A stretch of 64,000 nucleotides of DNA, from contig CM082583.2 in NCBI GenBank assembly GCA_040954595.2, positions 4,960,001 to 5,024,000 on the forward strand, read 5' to 3'. Positions 35,795 through 49,385 of this stretch are shown piece after piece (the stretch's first letter is position 1; each line of letters opens with the position of its first letter). Source of the stretch: Balanoglossus misakiensis. Lineage: Eukaryota; Hemichordata. A program made the translations under genes and the position numbers. A model generated the notes under the pieces. It was not told where the DNA came from. It did not search any database and worked only from the letters and a program-made list of their open reading frames with translations.

Positions 35795-35813
35795 GGGGGG
35801 GGGGGGGGGGGGG
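35795..35813 (+). repeat. Poly-G tract (19 G)
   Basis: Sense-strand G run, same length as the one at 15912. Confidence 0.8.
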
Positions 35814-36997
35814 TAATCGTCTCTTAATGCAATATCAAGGACACCTACCCTGTGAGAATTTACTCATCCCTTATATTTTCCCCGCCCGTGCTACCAGTAC
35901 TTTTCTAAACCTGTTGCACAAAGCACGCCACTTTGCCGGCAGTGCAGGCTTCCGCGACAAAAGGGTTTTCCCGAATTATTCTCCCGAGCACGGCACTCGG
36001 CAAATGTTACGTGTGTCTGGCACATCGGCACTGCCAGTTCCCACTGGCCACCCTGGCATACATCTCAAATGTGAGGGCAATCCTTGAATGCAGCAATTAA
36101 GGCACACAGACTAAGTATAGAAAACCTGAACTTTCAGGTACTCTGCTGAACTTCTCGGTACGCCAGTGTTCAACGTACACCTTGGAAATTATTTTCTTTG
36201 TGATGCACACCACCATAGAGCACTATACAGTGGATGGTCTTTATTGAAGCCTATAGCCAGCCAACAGGTGCACGCAAGTTGCTTGGTTCTTGTGCTCGGC
36301 GAATCCCTCCCCTTTTGAGCCACTGCCAGCCATCCCATTGGCCAGTCAGCCAGAATTCACCTGCTTGACCAGCCAATCAGGGAGGTCGCCAGATCAGGAG
36401 TGTGTGGCCAGCATGCAGCAGTCACACTAAAACATATCCTGTTGGCCAATTTCTTTTATCAAGCCAGGTTATCAAGATAGTGGATGTCAGGTTTTAATAG
36501 AGAGCTGCAGTTTATCTCAAATTGGACTGATTTTAACACATACAGAAAAAAAATTTCAAACCATCTCATCATCCTGCACACAGAAAGTTAATGATAATTT
36601 TATTCTAACACAATGCCTAACTCAGGAAACTGGTGAAAAACATTCCCACGACCAAAAAAAGTTTTGCTACTTTCACTTCACAGATGGTCTCATTTTGGAA
36701 ATCAATTTTTCGGGGGGTACTTGTACTCCATCTTCGTCATTTTAGGGTTGATTGATGGTCTACAGAGTACAATTACCCTCGTTAAGGTAATTACCCATGA
36801 CCTTCCATGGAGCTAATCATATCTCTGTTGTCATCAGTGACAAATTACCATCAGTGCATGATACCATCAACGGGTTCCCACTGTGTGTGTTTTCTATTGG
36901 CGGTCCCTAATTTTTTTTTTCTTACATCCTAAAGCACTTCTTGATGTTGACTTCTGGTGATTTGTACATCTGGCCTTTGGTGATGAGGTTTACAGTT

Positions 36998-37012
36998 GGG
37001 GGGGGGGGGGGG
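36998..37012 (+). repeat. Poly-G tract (15 G)
   Basis: Sense-strand G run. Confidence 0.8.
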
Positions 37013-38463
37013 TGGAGGACTGAAGAGGCTTAATGTTAGGCACAGACTGCTGCTGTGTGGTAAAGGAAAAGTGACAAGGAATTAGTGGCACAAACAAACA
37101 CGTTTTCACCCATAGCCCATAATATTTAGCACTGTCTTAGCACACACAAAAAGATGGTGAACACCCTATTTCCTTTGTTTTCAAAAAGATTCCCCTCACA
37201 CTTAAATATTGCAAAATATTGTAAAACTAAGGTTTGGAGATTGATCTATCACTTATCTGAAATCTTTTCTCCAGGCAAGTGCTACCTTTAAGAAGAACTG
37301 AGCTGTGCAATCTTCCGATCGTTTTCCATTTTCAGGTGTTCTCCAGTCGTGGCAAAAACAGCACATGCCCATTGTCGGTTTTACCTTTTATAACAGTAAA
37401 AGTCTGTTGATTTATTTTAACTCATCAAATTAACAAGAAAATCAGCTTGTCATCCAGGCTTTTGGGGCTTTAACATGTTCATATGTGCAGTTGGAGAACA
37501 GGTCATCGGTGTTCACTTACACTCTTTAGTAACGTTTGAATTGGAGGTCAGGTGTCGGTGCCATTTGAACGAACGACAGTGGTTACAGCAGGTTTTTTTC
37601 TCCTCCGCTGCAGCAGATGGACCTGTAAAACGATATATTTGGCCCCAGGGACAAGAAAAAAAAGACTGCAGATGCTGTCAGCGGGGACTGTGGAGACAGT
37701 TTGATCGTTTTGGGCAAGGGAGTCACTGTACTGCATACATGTGTGCAACTCATTGGCAACCTGGGACTGCAGCATCATACATGTATCTGCAGTGCACACA
37801 GAATGAAGTGCTGTGATGTACCCCAGGACCACAAACTCACTGCACATGGTAATTAGCTTGGGAGCTTCATTACACAGGGAAGTGAAAATTTTGAAGAATC
37901 AAAATCAGATGGCTGCAATTTTTACTTTTTTTCCCCTGCTAGTGTTTACTAATATTGCTTCCAGGGTGATGTCGATCATACCAGGGACTGTAAATGTTCC
38001 AAATGTGCCACATGTTCTCTTCCTGACATTTTCCATCCCATATGTCATGCATTTATTATTGGGAGAGATGCATCACGTCTAGTGCCAGCAAGGTAAACAA
38101 ACTGCTGAGTTTAATGTGTGTGTGTGTGATCACGTGTGCATTTTGATATGCTGGTAATAATCCGGACCAAAAGACCGCCTCCTACCCGTCCGTTCACAAC
38201 ACTGCTATTTATGACCACTTTTCAAACAATCATCAAATGCACAGTTCATTTGTTTGAAGTTTCCACGCACTTTCCTTTTCTGTTGGTTTTAGCTGTTCTG
38301 TTTGTTTAAATTACCTGTCCTACACGGCCAGCATGCAAGCAAGTTTTTTTGAAGAAAAAAAGAAAGAGCTTCTACCACTTTGATATTTTTTTCCAGGAGA
38401 ACAATTAACATCTCCTTATTGCACACATGCCAGAAATGGAAATGGATGTCAACTTAAATTAGG

Positions 38464-38477
38464 GCGCCACCAAGTGG
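38464..38477 (-). promoter_or_regulatory. CTCF-like motif
   Basis: Minus strand CCACTTGGTGGCGC matches CCASYAGRKGGCRS at 13 of 14 positions. Opposite orientation to the pair at 17718. Confidence 0.3.
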
Positions 38478-38701
38478 CATAACATGTGCAGTGTTCGTGC
38501 AGTGTTCCGCTATCAGTCTGGACCCTGGTGTACAATAAAAAAACAGCACTCTAATAACGAGAAATCACCCAGAAAAAAATCGCAGTGAGAATTTCTCGTG
38601 ATGTTGATAAATGCAATCGGTTCATTTCAATCTGAGAATAGAGAATGACAGTGTCTTCTAATACCCTGTCAACAGATGATTTGTCGAACCGGGCACTTAT
38701 G

Positions 38702-38793
38702 TAACCCTTTCACCACCATGGTTTGGTCCAACTCCATTGTTTGCAATGGCAGTGCTGGACCTTTATACAGGTTCATGGGGGCGGAAGGGTTAA
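38702..38793 (+). mobile_element. piggyBac-like MITE, copy B
   Basis: 92 bp, left end GTAACCCTTTCACC (TTAA altered), right end GGGTTAA. Shares CCATGGTTTGGTCCAACTCC and GCAGTGCTGGACCT with copies A and C. Confidence 0.75.
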
Positions 38794-39948
38794 AGTGATG
38801 TGGTAGGATCTCTGAACGCTGTGGGTAATAGAGAAACTTAGTATTAGTGACAAGAAATAAACAAAAATAATGAAATGTGTGTAAATATAAAGCTTAAATG
38901 AGTGCCATGTTTTCTCAGCACTGATTGAGTATGTTTGCAGTGTGTCTCGCCAGAAAGAGAATGTGGCTAACACATGACATTAGATTTCAATAGAATGGCT
39001 GTTTCAAGATAGGGAAGCTGCGATAAAAAAGTACTTTGGTGACAGTACAGCAACTGGAATCAAGTCTGACCCAGACTTGTAGCGGTGGTGATATGTGGGA
39101 TAAGAGGCATTTAACCCTGCTGTAAGCGGAAGGCTTTAAATTAGGCAGTGTCACATTTGGAGAGATGCACAGCTTATAACAGAGCCTTGTTTAATTGGCT
39201 GGCAGATGTCACATTGAACGCTGAGTATTAAAAACCACAAGAAATAGCGGCTGAACTAGCTCTCGTTTTCTGTATTTAAATGATGATTTCAATGAGTTTG
39301 TCTTCATGGCATTGGAGATATGTCGTTGACAATTATGGCCGCAACATCACAGACTAGGCAAAATTTTGTGGAAAACTTTGTGCTTGAAACTTTGTTTTAT
39401 GTATAGGGTGTCAAAATAATATTGCATGATGAATAATTGAGCAAGTTAGGGTAATTGCTGTGAAATTTCTAAAACACATCGGTGAGTCTGTTTGTGCCCG
39501 CTTGTGTTGTGATTATTAGCTGTAAGTTACCCTGGGAACTTCTGGAGAAGGTCAGGTGCTTGTTTTGTAAATCCAGGCTTGAATTCCTATCTTCTGTCAG
39601 AAGTCAAGTAACGTGGACAGACAAAGTGTGATAGAAATTGCCAGTCACATGATTCATGGCTGGCGTTCTGCGATTGCTCCTTGATTGATGATGGGTTTCA
39701 TTGTGTTCTTGCTGGCCGTCTTTTTAATTGCAATCTAATTGAAGCTTATTGTGATGTCTGAGGGAGAAGATGGGGGTAATTTGTTCGTTTTTTCAGACTT
39801 GCAAAAAAAAATAATGAATGTATTGCACTTTTGAGGGAGAGAGCACACACAGGTGCACTATACTTGTTAACTCAAATCTTTTAATCTTTCAGGAAATCTT
39901 TACTGTAAGAATCATAATTTGTATGGTACTTTACAGTACCCCTGGAAG

Positions 39949-40162
39949 TACTGTAAAACGGGTTATTTTCGGGACAGGAAATTTTCGCGATATCAAAAGA
40001 GGTAACTGTTATACGAGGATTAATTCTCTCGTTCTCTAATTTTATTCACTGCATTGTTATCTCCGAAAAACATTTTACGTGACTTTTTATTTTCACCAAT
40101 TTTTTGGCTCTCGTGTATTTCGCGAAAATTTATTGCTCGCGATAATAACCTGTTTTACAGTA
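39949..40162 (+). mobile_element. TA-flanked MITE, copy 2
   Basis: 214 bp with ends TA-CTGTAAAACGGGTTATTTT and ATAATAACCTGTTTTACAG-TA. Collinear with copy 1, including GAAATTTTCGCGATATC near the left end and TTTATTGCTCGC near the right. Confidence 0.72.
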
Positions 40163-40234
40163 TAGTTGAGACATTCCCCTGTTTTGCGTCTCAGTGTGCA
40201 CATTTCCCAGTCTCAAGACTATACAGGTTGCTTT

Positions 40235-40328
40235 TTAACCCTCTAACATTGCATGGTTTGGTCCGACTTCATTGTTCTCATTGGCAGCGCTGGACCTCTC
40301 CAGAGAGAAGCAGGGATGAAGGGGTCAA
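40235..40328 (+). mobile_element. piggyBac-like MITE, copy C
   Basis: 94 bp, left end TTAACCC, right end GGGGTCAA (TTAA altered). Contains CATGGTTTGGTCCGACTTC and GCAGCGCTGGACCTCT. It lies only 72 bp after the unrelated MITE ending at 40162. Confidence 0.7.
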
Positions 40329-43311
40329 TGAACAATAAGATTAATAATAATAGAAATGGAAGAGCTGGTTCATCTGTGTGATGTAATAAAATTGATCTTT
40401 ATCTGCCTGATACCTCATGCATTAAAAGACGGTAGAAATTTTCTGAACTATCTAATGAATAAAACACACACACAAAAATCCAAAGACTTAATGGCAAGTA
40501 AATTTCAGGTGGCATGAGGACATATGTCAGACTGTATGAGACAAAATGCGAAAAGAAATTTTTTTTTTAGAATCATGCGTGTTTCCAATTTCTCATAGAA
40601 TTGCGGCACTATACCGGTACGTAGCAAAATTAAGTTTCTTTAAAATGTGGTGCCAACAATGAGATTATCATCACTTAATTAATTATTTAATCAGTTTAAT
40701 TGATTCATTGTGCTTAGCCAGACCGCAGACAAATTACCTCAATTATCCCAGCAAGTGCTCAACAGCCACTGACAAATTTCACTCGCTGGGAACTTTATTG
40801 TCCTCATTGTGCGAATGAAATATAAAACCGGTTCCTCGTTTTATGAGGCTACCTTCATAAATACACGGAACAGGCTCATCCCTTTGAAAATGCGTATTTT
40901 TAACTTTTAAATTTATTTTGAAAACGGAGCAGATGCTTCGACCACCGCTCGTGAGTCCGTCATTAATATTATTGAGGGTGCGGTGTTGTTTCGCTATTCC
41001 CAGTAACATTTTTTACACTGTACGCTGTGCCTGCATAATTTTTTTCTCACAGAACGTAAAATAGATTGTAGCGCTTTAACCCAATTAAGCATTCAACAAT
41101 GTGATAACAGGTTCCAATTTAGGGTATTTTTTTTTCCAAGTTTGTGAAAGATCGTAATTTTTTGAGAAGGAGTGTGGGGTCCCGTACAAAGACCAGAGTG
41201 CATTTGATAGTTTTGACAAGTCGTATCAGACGGGTCACCGATAAAAGGCACGGATCACCATAAAACCAGGGCAGTCGACCAAACAAATGTGAAGTGACAT
41301 GTCAAATGGTCGTGCCTCTGACTTTCTGCATGAGAAAATGTTTTGTCTGGATTGTTGTGATCTTTGTTTTTTTTTTTTCAAATTGCCAAAATGGATTTCT
41401 TCAGTGTCAAAACAATGACAGTAATTACGGAAGAAGCTCCCCTTGTTTGCATCGGGGTCTCTCCCCTTCCCAAGAGTCAATATTGTCACATCAGTTTTTT
41501 TCAGATTCGCTGTTTTCCGAGATAATTCTTCACGCCGACAGTGAAAGGGACAGATCTTGTCGTTTTAGGTCAAAATTGCATTTTCTCATAAAATCCTACT
41601 CAGAGCATCCTTTAGCTTTTGAAATAATTTTATTCTCTCTTTTGAGGTCTGTCAGAAGGTAGTCAATCATGTTTTCAAGTTAAACATTAAGTATGTATGT
41701 CACCGTCGATTGACAGCATTTTGTTGCAAAGTGAAATCGGTTTCACCATCTTTTCACCTCTTTTTTTTGGAATGTTAAAATAATATAATGATGCAATAAT
41801 GAGTGGAAAATACACGTAGTCGTCATATTCGGATGAAAACGTGAAATAATTTGACAGCTGGATGGAGGACAGATTTCCAGGTTGCCAGTAGAGTTGCGAC
41901 GACAGATGTCAACGACATTTCCAAAAGGGTGGCCAGGTTCGTGAGCGCACAGCCGTGAAGGTTACTGGGTCCCCACGACCTTGCACAAACTCAATGTCCC
42001 TTTTCCGTTTAGTAGTTTACGAGGGGAAAAGTTACTGGTAAAATGGTCTTATTTTTAGAGTTTTGGGGCGCTTTTGTTTATTCATTGGCTCTTGGAGTAA
42101 TAATAGAGCCATTGTGAGCTTGATAATTACATGGGTTTTCGTTCAATATCGTGGATATTTGCGACTGTGGCATTCATCTTTACATATGCTACATGTATTT
42201 CCGTTGATGGTTTCTTAAAAATTAATTTCAGCTCGTTCCGTATTCAACTGTACAGGCTATTTTTGGTGATAGTTTTCGAAAATAAAATTCATTCTGGCCC
42301 ACGTGTTGCTTTTCTGCCTGGTTTCCCGTGTCGAATCTGCAAAAAAAGTTGTCTCATGAAGGATTTGTCAAAATGCTTGGTTTTACTGGGTAGAGCGTAT
42401 TGTGTTAAATACCTGGCAGTGTACAGTTGTCCGCTGTATGAAAAGCTTTCTTTATAGGACTACTTAAATTTTCCCAAATTGGGGCATTTGATGGAATATG
42501 CATGTACAGAAATAATTTCTCAAACAGTTGCAGTTTCACAGTTTGTACAATAAGTTACTCTTGATTCATCAATGCAAAAGGCACGGTCTGGTCTTGCCTT
42601 TTTTTTCATAATCGCCAAACAATTTCCCACCAGAGTTTTGCAAACACGAAAGACTCAGCTCAGTGCTTTTTTCTCCCCCGGCAAACAAAACGTGCGGTCT
42701 TGAGTCAATTTGGTGTGGTCTTTTAGCTAACAGCGTTTTAAACTCTGGAGTGAAATGTTAAAAGGAAAACTAGTAGTAGTCGGAGATATTGATATTGATA
42801 TCTTATACCGGTGTTGGCCTTTACTCAGCTTTTTCTCGGCCCAGTCGCGTATGGCTTTGCCTCGTGTTCGCCTGGATCAAATGTCATTGTAATACAACCA
42901 TTCAGTTTTTCAGCTGTGTGTAACAGTGTTTAGTTTCACTAAACAAAGCGTGTTTGCTGTAATGGCAAAAAAGGGGATATGAGCGGAGTGGGTTTTTTTT
43001 AACTTTTTAATTTGATCGATTGTGGTTACCGAGAGCACTTGGGGCAAAGAAGAGAGAGATGAAAGTAAAAAAAAAAATCAAAGGGATTGTAACTTAGCAG
43101 TTCTTTACTTTGTAGGTAAAATTAGTTTGTTTTCCGAAACTTTACATTGCACAGTTCCGTGATATTTTCGATTGTAATGTTGTGTGTTTTGTCGTCAATC
43201 ATGTGTGATCTACAATATTTCTTTGCGGTTTTCTACCAAACTGCAAGAAATGAATGTTGATGAGACCAGTTTTCTCCGTAAGGTTTTTGAGATGTGCAAA
43301 TTTCTACATGA

Positions 43312-43325
43312 CTGCCACCTTGTGG
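43312..43325 (-). promoter_or_regulatory. CTCF-like motif
   Basis: Minus strand CCACAAGGTGGCAG matches the CTCF core at 13 of 14 positions. Confidence 0.3.
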
Positions 43326-44731
43326 TGATCGAACTGCATGGTGGGCATGTTGATGCGCCAGAATCGAAAACAAAAATCTGTGAATGATTCAGTTCAGATC
43401 AGCAAATTCCCCCTGCACATCAGCGATGTGATCCCGAGGTTAGGTTTTTATTTATACTGAAATGAAAACTAAGTGATACGACTTAAAATATCAGGCCTGA
43501 AGTTGCGCAAGATGTGATATTTCGCGGCGAGAGCAAAGTGTGACAAAGTGCGCAAATAAACCTTGCCGGGAACTGAATCATGGCTTTAGTATTAATGCTG
43601 ATAATACCCACACCTGAGTGATTTTTGTAGCAGCAATATCAACATTTTTGACCGCAAGGAGGGAGGTGGTGATTTAGAGTAAGCACGTGAAGAAGAGTGG
43701 GGTTTAAAAAAAAATAAGAACGGTTTGACGGCCACTTTTGCGACAATTTCTGCAAAAAATGTCCACGGCAAAAGATTTATTCCCAGTCCATATGCCTCTG
43801 GAAATTGATGGGTAAATGGAGAAATTTTCCCTTTGTGTCGAAACTGGTGTTAAAAACTGCCCCATTGAAATATGATTCCTTTATGAGCACCGGGAAATAT
43901 GAGCAGCTTTCAAAATGCTACGATTTTATTTTTTGCATTTTTAATTTGTTGCCCCCGGGGCTCGCTTCAGAGGGCGAAGAATTTGTGCATTTGTGGTTTG
44001 ACTTGCCCCCGTTTTTGCACGGCGCTCAAGTTGGAAAATAAAATACAAACACTGTTAATGCTTGAACTGCAAAAACAAAAATGTTTTGACTGGAGTGCAG
44101 CCTTGCATTGTCACAGCGAGCTTGTTTCCAAGCCCACGATGCATTTCTCCTGCATCTCAATCTCGGCAGCTCTCGGCCATTGTCGTTCCTAAGTCATGCG
44201 TTTTCTCCTTGCTTTTGGACTCCCAAATCTATGAATCCATTCTCCTTCACTTTCCCAAGCTGGATAAATTCCCCTTGTAAATAGTGTTGCCTTTCAGTTC
44301 GCTGTGTTTGCTTTCCTGATTAAGTTTTTTTTTTCATCATCGCCGATGCATCCTTCTGTGTGAAATTAGTGCTTTCTTTGGGCACAAAGAAGCCCTTCCC
44401 CCTGGAGGAGGTTTGTCTCTCTCTGTACGTGCCCCCAGGCAGTGTCAAAAACCTGCTGTGTTCTTTTGTCATGAATTAATTTTTTAAAAGAGTATCATGT
44501 CATTCTCTCAGTTCACCGTGGATGATATTGGAGTGAAATTGAGTTTTTTGCCCACATCGCTGTCAGTGTGCTTGGCGTCCGTTTCCTTTTGAATGATTCT
44601 GCCTGTTCTCAGCAAATTCAAATTTATACCAGCTCAACAGCTGCCCGACTTCATCAATTTTTAGACATTTTTTTTCGGTTATGACGTGTTTAGTTTTCAT
44701 TTCCACTTACATTATTTTTTCGGGGGAAGAA

Positions 44732-44744
44732 GGGGGGGGGGGGG
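44732..44744 (+). repeat. Poly-G tract (13 G)
   Basis: Sense-strand G run. Confidence 0.8.
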
Positions 44745-46309
44745 CATCGGAAGAGGGGAGCGTGACACAAGATGGATAACACAAACAGGCAGTGGTGTTG
44801 TTGCAAGTTGAATCTTTTCATTCCCACCACCAGTCGATCACCAGAGTTTTCCCACTGCGTGCACAAACTCAACACCAGCTAATAAGAGATATTTGACCCA
44901 GCTGACTCGCCCGGGCGCAGTATCGCCAGATAAAAAAAACTTTAAAGAGGAACAGGCCTTCCTGCGCGAAATGCCAGTGTCACGCCGAGTTAAAATTAGA
45001 ATTCTTGCCGAATCTCGCACAATTAATAACCGTCCCAGCGCAGACAGCCAGTCTGGAGAGGAAAAACGGAACAGAGGAATCGGCTCCAGGAGTATCCAGC
45101 GGATTCCGGTGAACGTAATTGAATGGTGCTCCCCCTTGAAATTGCAACATAATTTCCGCCTGCAACTGCACTCTTGGGGGGAAGAAATTGGCCGTATTTG
45201 TTGTACTCGGAGACAAATCAGTTCTTTCATTCCGTAAGCCCACGATACAGAGACATATGAATATTAAAAGGTATAAGGTAATGGACGAAGAATTAAATTG
45301 AGATGCTTTGTACAGACAGGCTCCCCTGATAGAAAAAAACCCACGCTCTGTCCCGATGAGCTCTCGATCTCCAAGCAGTGATAAAATTTACAAAATGAAA
45401 TGAATTGATGTTTTTCGATTACTCTGATCAGCGAGAGTGTATTTGCGCTGTGGACGGCTGTCAGTAAACTTTTGTGACTGACTGACTGAGATGGAGAGGG
45501 GCGTCAGAAAAAAATGTTATGAAGCAAACATGGAATATTGCCAAAATTCTGATCACCATGTTGTTGGACAGGGGTTAGGTCATTTGGATGTTTGCGTCTT
45601 ATTAGTCGACACTTGCCCTCTTTTTTTTTATACGGCATATGCTGTTTGAACTCTGACCTTTCATAGTAATCTGGCTACTCATCAAGTTTGCGAGAAACGG
45701 GGAAAAAATATTCATATTTGTAAAGGCTGTGATTTCTGCTGCGTCCGGGAGATGACAATTAACATGCTTTCACCTCAAAAGACTCGCGGTCTGATTGGCA
45801 AGCGCTCGATAGACAGAGCGAGTTGGGCTTCATTCTGCTGTCGAGGTTGCTTCACAATGTCTGAATGAACGGGGTATTGACTCTGAGGAGAGGCCTCAAA
45901 AGACCGCTATTCAAACGAACATGATCTCTTTCATAAAACATGTGGATACAGGTGGGGGATAGACATTAGAGGCAAACCACAAGAACGTCAATATTGTCAC
46001 TGCGGGTACATCTCATCGTCGTCTCTCCTCTCACTCTTTTTCATCTCCCTCCGTGTCTCGTTTGTTGTCGTCGAGCGTGCAGAGCGACGAGCGTGGCGTT
46101 TCTTTTTTGTCCTCTTCACACAGAGCGGAGAAAGAATCAATTTTTTTGGTTGAAAATTGATGGAAATTGATTTGCTGGCTGTTTGAACGGGAAACCACAA
46201 AATCGCTGATTCAATTGTGACAGCCAAATACCCTTGGGTGAAACATCATTCCTATTGTGTGCTGACATACGCTCATTCCCTTTGAACAGAGTGAATGGAG
46301 ACACAGTAT

Positions 46310-46336
46310 CTGTCTGTCTGTCTCTCTCTCTCTCGC
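46310..46336. repeat. (CTGT)n(CT)n microsatellite
   Basis: TGTCTGTCTG followed by a CT array, continuing as a pyrimidine-rich stretch to about 46390. Confidence 0.75.
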
Positions 46337-49300
46337 TCTATTTCTGTCTCCTCTCTCTCCCTTCTCCCTCCCCATCTGCCTCTGTGTATATGTCATTTCC
46401 CTCCTATAAGCTACCATAAGCTGTTTACAGTGGGTTTCGTCACAAATATTTCTCCCCATATATAACAGCATGCAAAGATTTCATCGCCTTTTCATCAGTT
46501 CTGATGCAAACACGAGCGGAGCATCATATAATCCGGTGCCTCCAATCGCCGATCTGCGCAGCACACGGTGACAGCAGAAATGGCCCCAGTAGACTAACAG
46601 ACAGGTGTGTCCTGTAACAAGTGATGGAAGTTGACAAGCTCTGCCCGATGAGTCTTGTAGCTGATACCATCGTCCGTCACTTTCCCTCTCACATATGCAG
46701 GCCATTATGGCGACGTGTAACTGTACCCTCGTATGCATTTGAGAATTTCATAGACTATATCAGTATATGCCTGTTTTGAATTAAAAGATGAATGATTTCA
46801 ATTGATCGCTTGCAGTGTCATTGACAACTAGTGGTATCACTGGTTCATCCGGTATCCAGGGACTTGGTTTTCTCAAATGTCTAGTATGTATATAGGGTTG
46901 AAATCATCTTTGGAAAGAAAAATATTTGTCCTGTAGTGTGGCCAAGATGTAAATAACGATTAAAGATTTTAATTTTCCTGTAAAGGCAAACAAATTTAAG
47001 CAGCCATTTTTCATTCCAAATAGTGACAATATTATACAGTATTTCGGATAAAATATCTCCTCATTCTAAAAATTTGACTGATTTCTGTCGTATTGACGAC
47101 AGGCTTTAAATTGTAAATTGCAGTAGAGCAATTAAGTTATTCAGTAAAGTTTGCAACGTGATTTTCAGAGTAACATAGTACTTGTACACTGAGTTCGAGC
47201 CAAATAACGAACCAGTTTATGGAAACGTCTGCTTCTATACCCTGTGTTTGTGTGTGTATCTGTGGTCGTTATAACTTCATTCATGAAATAGCATAGAGTA
47301 AAGATAAATGCATGGCTTCTCTGCTCCTGCTGTTCGTGGTATGTCACCTAGCCGGATTGAATTCGCCCCATCCCAGCGGTAAATAAGACGGCACTTGGCA
47401 GGCCGCCAGAAAATTTTGTTCATTACTTGTGTTTACGTCAAAACAAAACAAAACAGCTCGGATCATGCGAGGAAAGGACGGTTCGCACATGCTTGATTTT
47501 AGACGCTTTGTATTAAAACGGGGAAAAGCACAGTTGAGAAAATTAATCGTAGCAAACAAGACTGTGATCGGAGTGTAGTGGTGTGAGAGTTTTCGTGGGA
47601 GTCGGTGCGTCCTGAGAATCCGCTGAAGAATGGAATGTACATCCCACAGCTGTCGTCTAAATTTTCACTTTTCACACTCATCAACTTCCAATCACACACA
47701 TGCACATACACACACGATCGTCCATGCAATCATCTTTTTTTCATATTCATGATTATTTGTCTGATCGATTTAGACCCAGTACATGCAGCATCCCAAAATC
47801 ACCGGTGGTGGAAAAAAAAGTCTGAAATATTTGACGACGTTTATTTGAATAGCTGTGTATGGATACAGTTGATTAAGTTGTAATTAAATGTTAATTGAGC
47901 TGTAACTTATATGTTAGAGTATGCAGCTACTGTTGCCAGTTGTCTAATTATTGCAAGAAAGACATCTAAAATATGATTGTAATGTAAATCATACTGTGAG
48001 AACTTTTGTGTCTTTGCTGAAGTCTGAAGGGAGCTCTGACCAGGGGGATCTTCCCAAAGCAGGAGAAAAGTCAACACTTTTCACCGCTTTTTTTAATCTG
48101 TTAATGTGAATCATGTTAAGAGATTTTCATTCACTTTTGATAAATATGTACTTAAAAATGACATTTTGCAGTGGTCATGCTCAGGGCGGTTACCGGTAAT
48201 ACCGGGTAGCCATTGAGGCAAAGTTGACAAAAAAAGAAGAAAGAACTGGGGGTCTGGGAGTTCTACTGAAATATCTTGGAAGTTTAATTTATCTCCCATC
48301 CATCTATACCTGCCAGAAGTAGGCTGGATATATTATTACTCGCATCCAATCCATTTTTTCCCCGGGATGTGTTTACAGTCTGTCAGTGCTGCGCGTAAAG
48401 GCACATGTCGGCTGGCCGGATCCAATTACCACTATTATAGACGCGGGGCACTGCTGACTATCTGCACTTTAACCGCCAACAACCGAGAAAGTGTTGAAAA
48501 GTCAAACCAAAGACAAAGGTGACTGCTCCCGGCTTTTACTACTACCGTTCTCGTCCCCTCCTCCCACGTTTATGGCTTCATTTGAAGAGAGAGAGAGAAA
48601 AGAGGGATGAAAACAGCTTGGCTTGTACGCGATTTTCATGTTCCGATCTCGGGGTTGCGTTTATAGCCCGGGCTAATTTCTTGTTGCTCTAAGAACGCGC
48701 AGATCGGTGCGTTTTACAGCTGGTTTATGGATGTGTACAGTTTTTGAAAGCCGTCACTGAACTGGAATGGCTTCTCGTAAATTGTGAGAAATTTTTTTTT
48801 TTAAACGTGTCAGAGTGGCCTGCGATCGATAGAATGCATGTGAACTGGTTTCACACAGGCATTTTCAGTGGCAGAATGATATGTAAATCATCGCGCATTT
48901 CTTCATTCCTGTCGTTCAGGGCTGTAAAACTGGGCCTTCCAAGTTTGAGACATAAAAACCATAAAACCTGACAAATATTTTTGCTGGTTTTAGCAGTGGT
49001 TAGCATGGTTGGCATTGTTTGATGTCTAATGTGTTGTGCAGTCTGTCAGTCAGTCTGAACAGACCTGTAACACCCCCTGAAGAAATATCTCCGTCACCTT
49101 GCCCATTGTCATGGAAACACTCAAGTTGTGGGATATGGAAATAACCAAACCCCTGATGATTAATTTTTTTGGAAAAGTTTCTTTAACAATGTAACATACT
49201 GAAAGTCAGTTGCATGAGTCTTGGAGAGATCCCAGCTACATGTACTCCAACACACCAAAGTTGAACAGTTGTATAATTGGCATTGCTACACACCATTACC

Positions 49301-49368
49301 CCTACCAATACCTGTATTCAGTCATTTCCAAAGTACTACAACCAGTTCATTCATTTGGCAAGTTAAAA

Positions 49369-49385
49369 GAGAGAGAGAGAGAGGG
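49369..49385. repeat. (AG)n microsatellite
   Basis: Short uninterrupted AG array. Confidence 0.75.
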
